A DNA stretch of 56,237 nucleotides from Rummeliibacillus sp. POC4 (GTDB lineage Bacteria > Bacillota > Bacilli > Bacillales_A > Planococcaceae), in contig NZ_QWUA01000027.1 in assembly GCF_003576525.1 (NCBI RefSeq), positions 1-56,237 of the forward strand, in the 5' to 3' direction. Both the position numbers and the translations under genes were made by a program. Of this stretch, positions 1-8,718 are shown piece by piece; the first letter of the stretch is position 1; the number at the start of each line of letters is the position of its first letter. The notes beneath the pieces are model-generated. The model was not told where the DNA came from, searched no databases, and saw only the letters and a list, made by a program, of their open reading frames with translations.

Positions 1-13
1 GTAAAATGATAAA

Positions 14-42
14 TTGACATAAAATTTATGCAGAACTACAAT
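14..42 (+). promoter_or_regulatory. Sigma-A promoter of the UPF0489-like gene
   Basis: A perfect -35 TTGACA (14-19) is followed after 17 bp by TACAAT (37-42), one mismatch from the consensus -10. It lies about 55 bp upstream of the start at 98. Confidence 0.7.
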
Positions 43-97
43 TATGTTATGAACACTTTAAGATAAACTGTGATTTAACTTAATAGAGGTGGTCATA

Positions 98-799
98 ATG
101 GGAAACAGTTTATTATCAATAGATTGGGATTATTTTATTTCTTTAGACAATCAAAACGGTTCATCATGTATTGAAAATGAAAGAACAATAAACGATTTAT
201 GGTATAAGCGTTACTTTCAATTGAAAGCACAAGGTAAAGACATTCAAGAACGATATGAGCTTTCTAATGAGGTTGACAACTTTTGGCGCGAGATGAAAGA
301 AATTTTTGAGTTCGACTCTCATATACATGTATATGTATCGGACTCACATGCACTATCTTATAAAATCGCGCATGAGTTTAACTGTGATGATGTTTACCTT
401 TTCGATGCTCATTCAGATTTGGGCTACGGAGGATTACCATCACTTGATTTTGAACTAAATTGCGCAAACTGGCTCGGAAAATTGTTAAAAAACAATGAAG
501 TAGATGAGGCACATATTGTTTATGGACCGTACACTGCTGAAAAACCTGAGTACTTTAAACAAATGAATAAGCGCTTTCATATCGAATATCCAAAGCTAAA
601 TGATTTACATCCTAAGGAGAAGATTTCAGCAATTCATATTTGCCGTTCTGGAGCTTGGACTCCGCCATGGTTAGATGAAAAATTTGCTGAATTTATTCAA
701 AAAATGGGCATTCCTTATACAGTTGTCGATTGCCAATTAAGAAAATGGAATCCATCTGACTTAACCTATGCAGATCAAGTACAATATTTGATGGAATAA
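98..799 (+). CDS. Arginase-fold UPF0489-like protein
   Basis: This is a cytoplasmic protein of 233 residues with two acidic metal-site motifs: SIDWDYF near residues 7-13 and FDAHSDLGYGG near 102-112. The DAHxD element is typical of ureohydrolases (arginase, agmatinase), and the order, with a DxD first, fits the UPF0489 family, which includes peptide arginases of RiPP pathways. I chose the ATG at 98 because the GTG at 89 lies inside the ribosome site GAGGTGG (86-92). It is a single gene with its own promoter and terminator, just upstream of the arginine decarboxylase locus, so a role in cleaving arginine or a guanidino compound is plausible. The substrate is unknown, and I see no RiPP precursor gene beside it. 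The family call is moderate and the function is inference. Confidence 0.6.
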   Translation: MGNSLLSIDWDYFISLDNQNGSSCIENERTINDLWYKRYFQLKAQGKDIQERYELSNEVDNFWREMKEIFEFDSHIHVYVSDSHALSYKIAHEFNCDDVYLFDAHSDLGYGGLPSLDFELNCANWLGKLLKNNEVDEAHIVYGPYTAEKPEYFKQMNKRFHIEYPKLNDLHPKEKISAIHICRSGAWTPPWLDEKFAEFIQKMGIPYTVVDCQLRKWNPSDLTYADQVQYLME

Positions 800-862
800 A
801 AAAATTTCTTACAAATTTTTATGAAATGGATTATTTGTCCAATTATATAAAGTTATAAATCT

Positions 863-903
863 AAAAAGATGCAGATTCAGTGCCATTGAATTTGCATCTT
901 TTT
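863..903 (+). terminator. Intrinsic terminator after the UPF0489-like gene
   Basis: AAAAAGATGCA and TGCATCTTTTT form the arms of a hairpin followed by a T-run. The symmetry would let it act in both directions. Confidence 0.7.
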
Positions 904-1129
904 GTAATTTATTCAAGAAAACTTTTAACACTTTCTTGCATATAGTACAGAGATTGAAAGATGATTTATACTGTATTATTTTAAAAGATGATTTTACATT
1001 AAAAACGTGGGATGTTATATATTGAAACATCAAACAGAATATTTATAATACAGTTTTAGAGGTTTCTAAAAAATTGCGAAAAAATAAAATAATTAATAAT
1101 AGAATTTTTGAAATTTTTATAAAAAGGGT
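904..1129. other. AT-rich intergenic stretch with no gene seen
   Basis: Open frames on the minus strand here have no convincing ribosome site and no recognisable protein features. I see nothing else before the speA leader promoter at 1130. Confidence 0.5.
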
Positions 1130-1158
1130 TTGACAGTTTGTATAAATTCCATTAATAT
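1130..1158 (+). promoter_or_regulatory. Sigma-A promoter of the speA leader
   Basis: TTGACA (1130-1135), a 17-bp spacer and TAATAT (1153-1158) make a near-consensus promoter. Transcription should start near 1165, about 370 nt before the arginine decarboxylase start, leaving a long leader. Confidence 0.75.
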
Positions 1159-1164
1159 TAGCTT

Positions 1165-1361
1165 CAGCATAAATAAAGTTGCTCTTATTAGTAACCGTTG
1201 AGACGAGGGGTCTAGGATACGGTGGCAAACCTGTCTGATTATTTTATCAGACGTTGGGGCTCAACCTGAGCGCAAAATGTACAAAGTTTTGTGAACGATA
1301 AGAGGATAAGCAGTTGATATTATATCGAAGCTTTCCTTCTAATGGTTGGAGAGCTTTTTTC
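1165..1361 (+). ncRNA. Structured leader RNA with terminator, upstream of speA
   Basis: An RNA of about 197 nt is bounded by a strong promoter and an intrinsic terminator. Helices I can draw: a closing helix CTCTTAT (1182-1188) with ATAAGAG (1298-1304); GTTGAG (1197-1202) with CTCAAC (1260-1265); GTCTGAT (1233-1239) with ATCAGAC (1246-1252); and CGCAAAA (1271-1277) with TTTTGTG (1287-1293). The terminator pairs AGCTTTCC (1329-1336) with GGAGAGCT (1348-1355) before a T-run. A competing helix can form between 1304-1311 and 1330-1336 and would block it. This looks like a riboswitch or attenuator controlling readthrough into the 45-aa ORF and the decarboxylase. I could not match it to a known class. 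B. subtilis has the sRNA SR1 near speA, but I found no SR1P-like ORF here. Confidence 0.6.
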
Positions 1362-1400
1362 TATGCTAAAAATGACATTTTTTAGTAGGAGTGATAAATA

Positions 1401-1538
1401 TTGACTGTTTTTAATTTGCCAAGGAATCATTTTATTGAAAAAGGGTCTACTCAAAAATTGCATTATTCTATAAAAAAGCCAACGAATGTACATTATTCAA
1501 GATTACTTCAAAAATCATTTGAGGAGGGTATTGAATAA
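1401..1538 (+). CDS. 45-aa leader ORF translationally coupled to speA
   Basis: A TTG start at 1401 has an excellent ribosome site, AGGAGTG (1387-1393), 7 nt upstream. The product begins MTVFNLPRNHFIEKG and ends SFEEGIE; it is basic in the middle, with no signal peptide or membrane segment. Its TAA (1536-1538) overlaps the ATG of the decarboxylase as TAATG, and the decarboxylase ribosome site GAGGAGGG lies inside this ORF, so translation of the two should be coupled. It sits between the leader terminator and speA. It could be a regulatory leader peptide or a small partner protein. I recognise no family. Confidence 0.6.
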   Translation: MTVFNLPRNHFIEKGSTQKLHYSIKKPTNVHYSRLLQKSFEEGIE

Positions 1539-3025
1539 TGAACAGCATCCAAGAACAGCTTCAAATAAGTGAGTTATCAAAAACGCAAGAGAAAATGCCA
1601 TTATTTGATGCGCTTGTCCACTATGCCAATAGAAATACAATACCATTTGATGTTCCAGGACACAAAATGGGCGCACAGGCTAGTCCTTTAAAAAATATAC
1701 TTGGTGAAATGACGATGAAAATGGATGTCAACTCTATGAAAGAGTTAGATCTTCTTAGCCATCCACAATCAGTCATAAAAGAAGCACAACAACTTGCGGC
1801 AGATGCTTTCGGTGCAGACCACGCATACTTTTTAGTAAATGGTACAACATCAGGGATATTGGCGATGATATTAGCTACTTGTAAACCAGATGATGTATTA
1901 ATCGTACCGCGAAATTGTCATAAATCAGTTATGAATGGCTTAATATTGAGTGGGGCTAAACCTGTATTTATCGAACCTGAAGTGGATGTACATTTCGGCA
2001 TTTCACATGGCATTTCAGTTAAAAATGTCATAAAAACACTTTCTGCATATCCGGAGGCAAAAGCAATTTTAGTTACATATCCAACCTATTTTGGCTCCAT
2101 GAACGAATTACGAACAATTTGCAAGTTAGCACACGATCGCAATATAGCTGTTATCGTAGATAGTGCACACGGGGCACATTTACCATTTATGCCGGAGCTA
2201 ATAGATCCAATCACTGCTGGTGCTGATATCGTCACCATGAGTATGCATAAAACAGGTGGTTCATTAACCCAAAGTTCAATTTTGCTTTTAAATGAAGGGC
2301 GTATTTCAGCGAAAACTATGCAAAAAACATTGAACATGATCCAAACAACTAGTGCGAATTATTTGCTTATGAGTTCTTTAGATGTTGCAAGACATGAACT
2401 TGCACTTTATGGATATAAACGCTATCAAGCATTAAAACCACTAGTGGAGAGAGCCATCCACGAAATCGAACAACATACTTGTTTTGAAATACTGAAAAAA
2501 GATTTTGTGAAAAAACATAATATGCAATCCTATGATTGGACGAAACTTGTAATACGTGTAAATGATAGCGGATTAACAGGTTTTGAGGTTTACACATTAT
2601 TAAAAGAAAAATACCAGATTCAAATGGAACTTGCTGAAGGATATGTCGTTATGGCAGTCATCACAACAGCAGATGATGAAAATTCTTTAAAAAAATTAGT
2701 ATGGGCTTTGCGAGAGATAGATCGACTATATAGCAGAAAAACACCTATCTATTCTACAAGTGTCACCTCAACACATGCCAATATTCTATTGTTAAGTCCA
2801 AGAGATGCCCATTATGCTGAGCATGAACTAATGTCTATTGATAGGGCGCTTGGTAAAATAAGTGCTGATTTGTTAATGATTTATCCTCCAGGCATTCCGC
2901 TTGTTATTCCTGGGGAATTGATATCTGAGAATGTCATTCAGCAGTATCATTATTATTCTCAGACTTTTGGAAATGTTTTAACAGAATCAGCGCTTGAACA
3001 TCATATAACCGTAGTAAAAGAATAA
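1538..3025 (+). CDS. speA: Arginine decarboxylase (Orn/Lys/Arg decarboxylase family)
   Basis: A fold-type I PLP decarboxylase of 495 residues, close in length to B. subtilis SpeA. It converts arginine to agmatine and CO2, the first step of the agmatine route to putrescine. The cofactor lysine is in SMHKTGG near residue 238, with the family element DSAHGAH near 208-214 and a C-terminal decarboxylase domain carrying YPPGIPLVIPGE. Lysine or ornithine decarboxylases of this family look alike, but the agmatinase gene 46 bp downstream supports arginine as substrate. The start overlaps the stop of the 45-aa ORF. Expression is probably set by the leader RNA at 1165-1361. Confidence 0.88.
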   Translation: MNSIQEQLQISELSKTQEKMPLFDALVHYANRNTIPFDVPGHKMGAQASPLKNILGEMTMKMDVNSMKELDLLSHPQSVIKEAQQLAADAFGADHAYFLVNGTTSGILAMILATCKPDDVLIVPRNCHKSVMNGLILSGAKPVFIEPEVDVHFGISHGISVKNVIKTLSAYPEAKAILVTYPTYFGSMNELRTICKLAHDRNIAVIVDSAHGAHLPFMPELIDPITAGADIVTMSMHKTGGSLTQSSILLLNEGRISAKTMQKTLNMIQTTSANYLLMSSLDVARHELALYGYKRYQALKPLVERAIHEIEQHTCFEILKKDFVKKHNMQSYDWTKLVIRVNDSGLTGFEVYTLLKEKYQIQMELAEGYVVMAVITTADDENSLKKLVWALREIDRLYSRKTPIYSTSVTSTHANILLLSPRDAHYAEHELMSIDRALGKISADLLMIYPPGIPLVIPGELISENVIQQYHYYSQTFGNVLTESALEHHITVVKE

Positions 3026-3071
3026 GAAAAGTAGAAGAATACCATCAAGCAAATGAAGGAGTAAATTATAA

Positions 3072-3932
3072 ATGCAACATAAATCATTAAATGTTTCAAC
3101 ATTCATAGGATGCGACAATCAGTATGAAGAATCAGACCTTGTACTTTTCGGTATTCCGTTTGATGGTACGACAAGTTTTAGACCAGGCACACGTTTTGCC
3201 ATGCAAGCAATTCGACCAGACTCATATGGTTTAGAAACATATTCACCATATCTGGAGCGAGATTTAGAGGATATGGCGATTTATGATAGTGGAGATGTAG
3301 AACTTCCGCTCGGAAATACACAAAAAACAATGGATGCAATTTTATCTTATACACGTTCAATTGTTGCAGATGACAAAAAATTCGTCATGGTTGGAGGAGA
3401 ACATTTAGTAAGTTATCCAACTATTCAAGCAGTCTATGAAAAGTATCCAGATTTACATGTAATTCATATAGATGCACATACCGATTTACGTGAAGACTAT
3501 ATGGGAGAAAAACTCTCTCATGCCTCAATTATAAGACGTTGTCATGAGTTCTTAGGGGATGGACGAATCTTTCAGTTTGGTATCCGTTCAGGTCTAAAAG
3601 AAGAATTCGAATGGGCGAAGGAACATACTTATATGGAGCGGTTCACAATCAATACTTTGGGAAAAATTGTAGAAAAATTAGAGAATCTTCCTATATATAT
3701 AACCATTGATTTAGACGTACTTGATCCCGGAACATTTCCAGGTACAGGAACACCAGAACCAGGGGGGATTACGTATAACGAATTATTAAACGGTATTCAA
3801 CAATTGCAAAAACTAAACAATATCGTTGCAGCCGATGTTGTTGAACTATCACCATCTTATGATCCATCCGGCGCTTCCACTGCAGTTGCATGTAAAACAA
3901 TCCGTGAAATGCTACTCACTGTAGGGAAATAA
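3072..3932 (+). CDS. speB: Agmatinase
   Basis: A ureohydrolase of 286 residues that splits agmatine into putrescine and urea. All metal motifs of the binuclear manganese site are visible: GGEH near 108-111, DAHTD near 134-138 and DLDVLDP near 213-219, followed by PGTGTPEPGG. Length and motif order match bacterial SpeB. It follows speA by 46 bp with an AAGGAG ribosome site, so the two form a putrescine operon ending at a terminator. No spermidine synthase is nearby, unlike B. subtilis where speB follows speE. Confidence 0.88.
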   Translation: MQHKSLNVSTFIGCDNQYEESDLVLFGIPFDGTTSFRPGTRFAMQAIRPDSYGLETYSPYLERDLEDMAIYDSGDVELPLGNTQKTMDAILSYTRSIVADDKKFVMVGGEHLVSYPTIQAVYEKYPDLHVIHIDAHTDLREDYMGEKLSHASIIRRCHEFLGDGRIFQFGIRSGLKEEFEWAKEHTYMERFTINTLGKIVEKLENLPIYITIDLDVLDPGTFPGTGTPEPGGITYNELLNGIQQLQKLNNIVAADVVELSPSYDPSGASTAVACKTIREMLLTVGK

Positions 3933-3969
3933 ATAAGATTTTTAATGCGTAACTTTAATTTCAAAGAAA

Positions 3970-4009
3970 AAACAGGACTGTTGAGATTATCAGCAATCCT
4001 GTTTTTTTG
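3970..4009 (+). terminator. Intrinsic terminator of the speA-speB operon
   Basis: ACAGGACTGTTGA and TCAGCAATCCTGT form a hairpin with two internal mismatches, followed by seven T. Confidence 0.8.
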
Positions 4010-4255
4010 TATAAAAATTCACAATGAATATGTGTTTAATATAGAAATTATTCGAAATTGTCAAATATCCATAATTTATTTAAACTAAATATTTCTATTT
4101 AGAGAAAAATGAGGTATATAAATACCTAAAAATTATAAAAAACAAAGAAATTTATATATTTATTTTTAAAAAACTATTTACCTTTTTAATATTTATGATA
4201 ATATATGTATAAATATTAAATTAATTATTTTCAAAAAATTATTGGAGGAATTACG
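4010..4255. other. Very AT-rich upstream region of the aminotransferase
   Basis: No gene is seen. It holds a short inverted repeat, AGGTAT-ATAA-ATACCT (4112-4127), a possible operator, and AT-rich sequence with several weak -10 candidates before the ribosome site TTGGAGGAAT. A promoter must lie here, but I cannot fix it. Confidence 0.4.
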
Positions 4256-5563
4256 ATGGAAAGTTGGCTCGATTTATATGACAATATGGGGAATTATTTA
4301 GCACCAAGTATGGCTAAAGATCACCCAAATTTACCTGTAGTAAAAGAGGAAGGTTGTTACTACTACGGGGCAGACGGTAAAAAATATTTAGACTTTACAT
4401 CAGGAATTGCAGTTGCTAATACAGGACACCGTCATCCTAAAATCGTGCAAAGCATTAAAGACGCTGCTGATCAATTGATCCATGGACCATCTGGGGTCAT
4501 CATGTATGAATCAATTTTAGAACTTTCCAAACAACTTGGTGAAATTCTTCCAGGAGATTTAGATTGTTTCTTTTATGGAAATAGTGGAACGGAAGCCGTT
4601 GAAGGTGCTTTAAAACTTGCTAAATTCACAACGCAACGTCCATATGTGATTTCCTTTACAGGTTGTTTCCACGGACGCTCAATGGGTGCACTTGGTGTAA
4701 CCACTTCGAAAGCAAAATATCGTAAATTTATGCAACCATCACATCTGTCTTATCAAATACCATATGCAAATGTGAAAGAAGCACCAATGGGTCAAGACCC
4801 AATTCAATATGTAGTGGACAAGCTAGAACACGATTTTAACCAATTATTCAAACATCAAGTAACACCAGAAGAAGTGGCAGCGGTAATTGTAGAACCTGTT
4901 CTTGGTGAGGGTGGTTATGTCATTCCACCAAAAGAATGGTTACAAAAAATCCGTGAAATATGTGATCAATATGGAATATTATTGATTTTTGATGAAGTGC
5001 AAACAGGTTTTGGACGAACTGGTGAATGGTTTGCAGCCCAAACATTTGGCGTAACACCAGATATTATGGCCATCGCAAAAGGCATTGCCTCAGGTCTTCC
5101 ACTAAGTGCAACAGTCGCAAGTCACAAACTAATGAAAAAATGGCCAATCGGTTCTCATGGTACTACATTTGGAGGAAATCCAATTGCTTGTTCAGTAGCA
5201 CTTACTACACTCGAAGTTTTCAAAGAAGAACATCTTGTTGAAAACTCTAAAGAAGTTGGAGCATATGCGGTTGAACAACTTAAGAAAATCCAAGATAAAT
5301 ACGATTGTATCGGAGAAGTTCGTGCAACAGGTTTAATGATAGGAATCGACGTCATTGATGCAGAAACTGGACTTGGAGACGGAAAAGCTTTAAAAAGAAT
5401 CCTAGATTTAGCATTAGAAGAAGGGGTGCTTTTCTACCTTTGCGGGAACGAAGGGGAAGTAATCCGAATGATTCCACCACTTACTGTTACAAAAGAACAA
5501 ATTGATGATGGACTAACAATGTTAGATAACGCTATACAAAAATACAAAGAAGAATTGAAATAA
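4256..5563 (+). CDS. Class III aminotransferase (GabT / putrescine transaminase type)
   Basis: A PLP aminotransferase of 435 residues, cytosolic. Family marks are NSGTEAVE near 109-116, [10 protein letters not shown] near 135-144, [11 protein letters not shown] near 246-256 and the cofactor lysine in AIAKGIASG near 275. The group includes 4-aminobutyrate, putrescine, ornithine and acetylornithine aminotransferases, which sequence alone does not separate well. Its position after the putrescine operon and 13 bp before an amino acid binding protein suggests it removes amino groups from an arginine-derived amine or omega-amino acid. It is cotranscribed with the next gene up to the terminator at 6385. 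Confidence 0.8.
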   Translation: MESWLDLYDNMGNYLAPSMAKDHPNLPVVKEEGCYYYGADGKKYLDFTSGIAVANTGHRHPKIVQSIKDAADQLIHGPSGVIMYESILELSKQLGEILPGDLDCFFYGNSGTEAVEGALKLAKFTTQRPYVISFTGCFHGRSMGALGVTTSKAKYRKFMQPSHLSYQIPYANVKEAPMGQDPIQYVVDKLEHDFNQLFKHQVTPEEVAAVIVEPVLGEGGYVIPPKEWLQKIREICDQYGILLIFDEVQTGFGRTGEWFAAQTFGVTPDIMAIAKGIASGLPLSATVASHKLMKKWPIGSHGTTFGGNPIACSVALTTLEVFKEEHLVENSKEVGAYAVEQLKKIQDKYDCIGEVRATGLMIGIDVIDAETGLGDGKALKRILDLALEEGVLFYLCGNEGEVIRMIPPLTVTKEQIDDGLTMLDNAIQKYKEELK

Positions 5564-5576
5564 GGGAGTTTTTAAC

Positions 5577-6365
5577 ATGAAAATGAAGAAAAAATGGTTA
5601 TTCGCAGCAGCAGCAGTATTATCACTATCATTAGCAGGATGTGGTTCAAACAGTTCCGACAAATCAGCAGATAATACAAAAGAAGAAAAAGTATTAGTAA
5701 TGGGTACAGCAGCAGATTATGCACCATTTGAATACATTGATGCAAAAGTATCTGACGATATTATCGGTTTTGATATTGACCTTGCCAAAGCAGCAACTAA
5801 AAAAATGGGTTATAAATTACAAGTAAAAGATATGGAATTTAATAGTTTAATCCCGGCATTACAAGCTGATAAAGTGGACTTCGTATTAGCTGGTATGACA
5901 CCTAATAAAGATCGTGATAAAGTAGTTGATTTCTCTAAATCTTACTACGATACAAAAGAGTACATGGTTGTCAAAAAGGATAGTGGTATCAAATCAGATG
6001 CCGATTTAGTAGGGAAAAAGATTGGCGCACAAACTTCTTCTATCCAAGAAGATTTAGCTAAATCATTAGCTAAAGAGATTAAAGGCGTGAAACTTGAAAG
6101 TCGTGACCGTGTCCCAGAATTAATACAAGAAGTTAAATTAGGCCGTATCGACGCATTAGTAACAGAAGATATTGTTGCTGAAAACTACTTAAAACAAAAT
6201 AAAGAACTTGGTTACTATATAATTGAAGACCAAGAAGACCAATCAAAAGCAGCTGCATTCCCAGAAAACAGTAAGTTAACTGCTGAATTTAACAAAGCAT
6301 TGGATGAACTTACGAAAGAAGGAAAAGTTGACGAATTGAAAGCTAAATGGTTTAAAGTAAAATAA
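5577..6365 (+). CDS. Amino acid ABC transporter substrate-binding lipoprotein (copy 1)
   Basis: A polar amino acid binding lipoprotein of 262 residues (SBP_bac_3 type) held at the outer face of the membrane. The signal peptide ends in the lipobox LAGC near residue 22. The mature part has the family opening LVMGTAADYAPFEY and the DRVPELIQEVKLGRIDA stretch. It is closely related to the second binding protein at 7909, even in the ribosome site and signal-peptide DNA, so the two arose by duplication. It has no permease of its own: a terminator follows at once. It probably feeds the permease at 8719. Arginine or a related cation is a likely substrate by context. Confidence 0.83.
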   Translation: MKMKKKWLFAAAAVLSLSLAGCGSNSSDKSADNTKEEKVLVMGTAADYAPFEYIDAKVSDDIIGFDIDLAKAATKKMGYKLQVKDMEFNSLIPALQADKVDFVLAGMTPNKDRDKVVDFSKSYYDTKEYMVVKKDSGIKSDADLVGKKIGAQTSSIQEDLAKSLAKEIKGVKLESRDRVPELIQEVKLGRIDALVTEDIVAENYLKQNKELGYYIIEDQEDQSKAAAFPENSKLTAEFNKALDELTKEGKVDELKAKWFKVK

Positions 6366-6384
6366 TTCTGAAGGTAACAATCCC

Positions 6385-6431
6385 AAACCCCTATTTCTTA
6401 ATGTGAAATACATTGAGAAATAGGGGTTTTT
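6385..6431 (+). terminator. Intrinsic terminator after binding protein copy 1
   Basis: A long hairpin with arms starting AACCCCTATTTCT and ending AGAAATAGGGGTT, followed by a T-run. Confidence 0.85.
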
Positions 6432-6512
6432 TTATGCATATTTAATTTCTGATTAACAAATGATTATATTTCGCTATAATGAATGATGTAACTTTTAAAA
6501 GGTCGTGTTTAA

Positions 6513-7577
6513 ATGTATTATTTCGTTTTTTTCATTCTGTATATCTGGATATTGATACAACTTTTTATACGTAAAGGAGTTCATTCAATTCCAACAAATT
6601 CAGGTGCAATCATAATGGCATTTGGAATTATGCAGATTGGTTTAATTCAAAAATTCGCTTTTTATAATGAGCGAATTGAAACTTTATTGGCAATACTATT
6701 ATTTGGTGCTTATGGATGTATTATTTCGTTATTATTAATGGATATAAAAAAGGGGACTTTTTATAACAATCATCTAAAAGATCCGATTAACAGTTTCACA
6801 ATAGGAACTTGGGTTGCAGCAACATCCGTCATCATATTGAATATAACTTATCATTTTCCACATTTAACGACTGTAAGCATTGGACTTTATATCATCGATT
6901 TTCTAATTTGGTTGTTTTATTTAGGAATTATTATACGGAATTATTCAATTTATATAAGAAAACCAAAATTTATAGAAAAATTAAATGGCGTGATCATTTT
7001 ATCATGTGTATCAACGCAATCTTTAGTAATAGGTGGAGAAACAATATTCAAAGCGGAATTTCCTATTGAATTTGCGTTCTTATTGATCGTTGTTGGTGCC
7101 ATATTTTATATCATTAGTTTGACATTGATCGGGCGCAGTCTCTATTTGATGAAAAATACGCTAAAGACTGCAATATTAAATTGGAAAACGACTAATTGCA
7201 CGATACATGGTGCATTATCAATTACTGGATTAGCGTTAATCGTTACATTTAGTTTTTTAGAGAAATGGCTCATTTATTATTGGGTAATCGTGACGGTCGT
7301 ATTTTGCATTGTAGAAAGTATAGAAGGAGTCCGCAGTATTTTTCGTATTCAACAATTTGGTATAAAGGACGCTCTGTTCATTTATCATCCAACTCAATGG
7401 GTTCGGAATTTTACTTTTGGTATGTATGTAAACTTTACCATTCATTTACCGGCAATAAGTTTATTGGGAAATGCAAGAACAATTGTTATTGAGGGTGGAA
7501 ATTATATTGTTGTCAGTTTATTTATAATTGAGGTATGTTTGCTAGCACAGTATAAATTGCGTAAACGATGGGACTAG
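6513..7577 (+). CDS. Polytopic membrane protein of unknown function
   Basis: 354 residues with about ten hydrophobic segments, spread evenly from the N-terminus (YYFVFFILYIWILI) to the C-terminus (VVSLFIIEVCLLAQ), and short loops. I do not recognise a family motif. Ten segments at this length recalls tellurite/dicarboxylate (TDT) transporters, but I see no supporting signature. It starts at ATG 6513 and lies alone between the two transporter binding protein genes, separated from both by non-coding DNA. It may have been inserted between the duplicated binding proteins. Confidence 0.6.
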   Translation: MYYFVFFILYIWILIQLFIRKGVHSIPTNSGAIIMAFGIMQIGLIQKFAFYNERIETLLAILLFGAYGCIISLLLMDIKKGTFYNNHLKDPINSFTIGTWVAATSVIILNITYHFPHLTTVSIGLYIIDFLIWLFYLGIIIRNYSIYIRKPKFIEKLNGVIILSCVSTQSLVIGGETIFKAEFPIEFAFLLIVVGAIFYIISLTLIGRSLYLMKNTLKTAILNWKTTNCTIHGALSITGLALIVTFSFLEKWLIYYWVIVTVVFCIVESIEGVRSIFRIQQFGIKDALFIYHPTQWVRNFTFGMYVNFTIHLPAISLLGNARTIVIEGGNYIVVSLFIIEVCLLAQYKLRKRWD

Positions 7578-7908
7578 CATTACTTTAGATGTAAGTATTA
7601 ACCTATAAAAAGAGATAAAAGTACAGGAAATATTTTAAAAATATTACCCGAGGAATAAGAAAATGCGACAAAAATCTCATAAAAGACGATATTTTTTCGA
7701 CATAAATTATACTTTTGTGAAACATAAATCAAAAAAAATTGCACATTATTATGAAAAGGACTTTAGTTTTAAAATATTTATGTTATTATATTTATAAAAC
7801 TAAATTAATATATATTCATTATTTGTAGTATACCCGTATGAAAATCAGATACTTAAAACACTCAAATGAAAGAATATATATAACAACAATAGAATGGAGT
7901 TTTTCAAC
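7578..7908. other. AT-rich intergenic region with one doubtful 44-codon ORF
   Basis: The only candidate gene is a basic ORF at 7663-7797 (ATG start, GAGG 9 nt upstream, product beginning MRQKSHKRRYFF). Its composition follows the AT-rich DNA, so it may be chance. The rest must hold the promoter of the ABC transporter operon. I see no clear -35/-10 pair or a full ARG box. Confidence 0.3.
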
Positions 7909-8697
7909 ATGAAAAAGAAATGGTTATTTGCAGCAGCAGCTGTATTATCACTTTCACTAGCTGGATGTGGATCTAATTCTGATAAAACTGCAACAGATAA
8001 CAATGATAATCAAAACAAAAAAGTATTAGTAATGGGAACATCAGCAGACTTTGCCCCATTTGAATACATTGATTCTGCTAAATCAGATGAAATTATTGGT
8101 TTTGATGTAGACTTAGCAAATGCAGTCACAAAGAAAATGGGATACCAACTAAAAATTCAAGATATGGAATTCAACAGTTTAATCCCAGCAGTACAAGCTA
8201 AAAAAATAGACTTTGCAATGGCTGGTATTACACCAAACGAAGAACGTGCAAAAGTAGTAGACTTTACTGATTCTTACTATGATACACAAGATTTTATCAT
8301 TACTAAAAAAGACACAACTTTTAAAAGCATTGACGATTTAAAAGGTAAAAAAATTGGCGCTCAAGTATCTTCTATTGAAGAAGACACAGCTAATGCTATT
8401 AAAGATAAAGTGAATGGCGTAAAAGTTGAAACTCGTGACCGTGTACCTGAGCTAATCCAAGAAGTAAAACTTGGTCGACTTGATGCAATTGTCCTTGAAG
8501 ATATCGTCGCTAAAAACTATGTGAAACAAAATAATGATTTAAAATACTCAAACATTGAAGGCGTTGAAAATCAAAAGAAAGCAGCTGCTTTCTCTAAAGA
8601 CAGTAAATTAGTTGACGAATTCAACAAAGCTGTTAAAGAATTAGATGACGCTGGAGAAATTGATAAAATGAAAGCTAAATGGTTCAAAGTCGATTAA
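7909..8697 (+). CDS. artP: Amino acid ABC transporter substrate-binding lipoprotein (copy 2)
   Basis: A binding lipoprotein of 262 residues, first gene of a full polar amino acid ABC operon. The start is ATG 7909: the ATG at 7894 would put the ribosome site GGAG inside the gene, and 7909 gives MKKKWLFAAAAVLSLSLAGC with a clean lipobox. The mature domain is SBP_bac_3 type (FAPFEYID, GFDVDLANAV, DRVPELIQEVKLGRLDA). The organisation binding protein, permease, ATPase matches artPQR of B. subtilis, and the arginine genes nearby support cationic amino acid uptake. The symbol is by analogy. Confidence 0.83.
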   Translation: MKKKWLFAAAAVLSLSLAGCGSNSDKTATDNNDNQNKKVLVMGTSADFAPFEYIDSAKSDEIIGFDVDLANAVTKKMGYQLKIQDMEFNSLIPAVQAKKIDFAMAGITPNEERAKVVDFTDSYYDTQDFIITKKDTTFKSIDDLKGKKIGAQVSSIEEDTANAIKDKVNGVKVETRDRVPELIQEVKLGRLDAIVLEDIVAKNYVKQNNDLKYSNIEGVENQKKAAAFSKDSKLVDEFNKAVKELDDAGEIDKMKAKWFKVD

Positions 8698-8718
8698 TAA
8701 GGGAAAGAGGTTCTATAA

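Noticed and set aside
809-1228. Minus-strand open frames of 74 and 61 codons
   Set aside because: No ribosome sites, and they run through a terminator and the speA leader promoter; composition follows the AT-rich DNA.
1211-1262. c-di-GMP-I or guanidine-I riboswitch, because of GGCAAACC and TCTAGGAT
   Set aside because: The remaining conserved parts of those classes (GACGCAAAGCC, CCGAGAG) are missing.
1165-1361. The leader RNA as an SR1 homologue
   Set aside because: SR1 in B. subtilis is also near speA and of similar size, but no SR1P-like ORF is present; the only frame (GTG, 15 codons near 1223) has no good ribosome site.
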